Below, piece after piece: positions 5,840 through 6,489 of a stretch of 6,489 bases of DNA (the first letter of the stretch is position 1; each line of letters begins with the position of its first letter). The position numbers were made by a program, and so were the translations under genes. The DNA lies in the NCBI GenBank assembly GCA_945871455.1, contig CAMBXJ010000259.1, forward strand, positions 1 through 6,489, written 5' to 3'. This stretch comes from Asaia bogorensis (GTDB lineage: Bacteria; Pseudomonadota; Alphaproteobacteria; Acetobacterales; Acetobacteraceae). Below the pieces are notes generated by a model that was given only the letters and a program-made list of their open reading frames with translations, had not been told where the DNA came from and did not search any database.

Positions 5840-6489
5840 ATGCGCCTCGCATTCATGGGCAGCCCCGACTTCTCGGTGCCGACCTTGCACGCCCTGCACG
5901 CGGCGGGGCACGAAATTGCCGCGGTCTATTGCCAGCCACCACGCCCGGCCGGCCGAGGCCAGGCCCTACGCCGTTGTCCCGTGCATATCGCGGCCGATGA
6001 GCTTGGGCTCCCGGTCCGTACGCCGGAGCGATTGCGGACCGACCTGGCGGCGCAGGCGGCGTTCGCGGCGCTCGACCTGGATGTCGCGGTGGTGGTTGCC
6101 TACGGGCTGATCCTGCCTCAGGCCATGCTGGATGCGCCCGGGACCGGTTGTCTGAACATCCATGCCAGCCTGTTGCCGCGCTGGCGTGGGGCCGGACCGA
6201 TCCAGGCGGCGATTCTGGCGGGGGACGCGGAAACCGGCGTGACGATCATGCAAATGGAAGCCGGGCTGGACACTGGCCCGATGCTGCTGCGGGAAGCGGT
6301 GGCGATCAACGCCACCACCACGGCGGCCACCTTGCACGAAACGTTGGCGGCACTCGGTGCCCGGATGATCCTGGCCGTGCTCGAATCCCGCCCTGCTACG
6401 TTGGCACAGCCCGACGCCGGGGTGACCTATGCCCCGAAGCTCACCCGAGAGGACGGGCGGATCGACTGGTCGCGGCCGGCCGAAGCGAT
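5840..6489 (+). CDS. fmt: Methionyl-tRNA formyltransferase (C-terminus cut by window edge)
   Basis: Fmt transfers a formyl group from 10-formyl-tetrahydrofolate to initiator Met-tRNA in the cytoplasm. 216 codons of about 310 expected are visible, covering the catalytic domain. It starts [16 protein letters not shown], has the tRNA-contacting loop [10 protein letters not shown] (31-40) and VVAYGLILP (85-93). The catalytic Asn106 and His108 lie in [14 protein letters not shown], and Asp144 in [11 protein letters not shown]; these are the same numbers usually given for the E. coli enzyme. The linker [13 protein letters not shown] follows near the right end. E. coli has QPD where this protein has QPP; the QPP form is, as far as I know, common in alphaproteobacteria. 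The ATG follows the def stop by 3 bases (TAGGCGATG), so the two are almost certainly cotranscribed and coupled. Confidence 0.97.
   Translation, partial: MRLAFMGSPDFSVPTLHALHAAGHEIAAVYCQPPRPAGRGQALRRCPVHIAADELGLPVRTPERLRTDLAAQAAFAALDLDVAVVVAYGLILPQAMLDAPGTGCLNIHASLLPRWRGAGPIQAAILAGDAETGVTIMQMEAGLDTGPMLLREAVAINATTTAATLHETLAALGARMILAVLESRPATLAQPDAGVTYAPKLTREDGRIDWSRPAEA

Noticed and set aside
1..6489. tRNA or rRNA genes, CRISPR arrays, transposase genes, defence or toxin-antitoxin genes
   Set aside because: None was seen. Apart from the spacer palindromes the window is accounted for by transporter and housekeeping genes.

Overview
The window is GC-rich bacterial chromosome, most likely from an alphaproteobacterium and plausibly Rhodospirillales/Acetobacteraceae. 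The Fmt sequence ([10 protein letters not shown] where E. coli has TQPDRPAGRG), the base composition and the type of intergenic palindromes all point that way. The taxonomic call is inference from family resemblance, since no search could be run.

Left and centre (1-5015, minus strand): an ABC importer operon of the dipeptide/oligopeptide/nickel (Dpp/Opp) class, read right to left. It encodes a periplasmic substrate-binding protein (3375-5015), a DppB-type permease (2447-3364), a DppC-type permease (1117-1941), a DppD-type ATPase (140-1117) and the first 47 codons of a DppF-type ATPase that runs off the left edge. The permease/ATPase and ATPase/ATPase junctions are 4-base ATGA overlaps. A sigma70-like promoter (TTGACA-17-AATGAT) and a strong Shine-Dalgarno precede the binding-protein gene. 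The transported substrate cannot be read from the sequence.

The operon is broken at one place. 505 bases separate the DppB-type stop from the annotated DppC-type start, and they contain three back-to-back inverted repeats (2005-2060, 2072-2159, 2240-2363). These look like repetitive extragenic palindromic elements. Two remnants suggest that they entered the 5' end of the DppC-type gene: an ATGA still overlaps the dppB stop, and the frame upstream of the present ATG still reads like a DppC N-terminus.

Right (about 5294-6489, plus strand): divergently transcribed def (peptide deformylase) and fmt (methionyl-tRNA formyltransferase, cut by the right edge), 3 bases apart. Fmt formylates the initiator Met-tRNA and Def removes the formyl group from new proteins, so the pair forms a standard housekeeping operon. 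The divergent intergenic region (about 5016-5293) holds the transporter promoter, a perfect 16-bp palindrome and a possible weak def promoter.

I find no sign of a new defence, mobile or biosynthetic system. The most interesting part is the palindrome cluster inside the transporter operon and its apparent effect on the DppC-type N-terminus.
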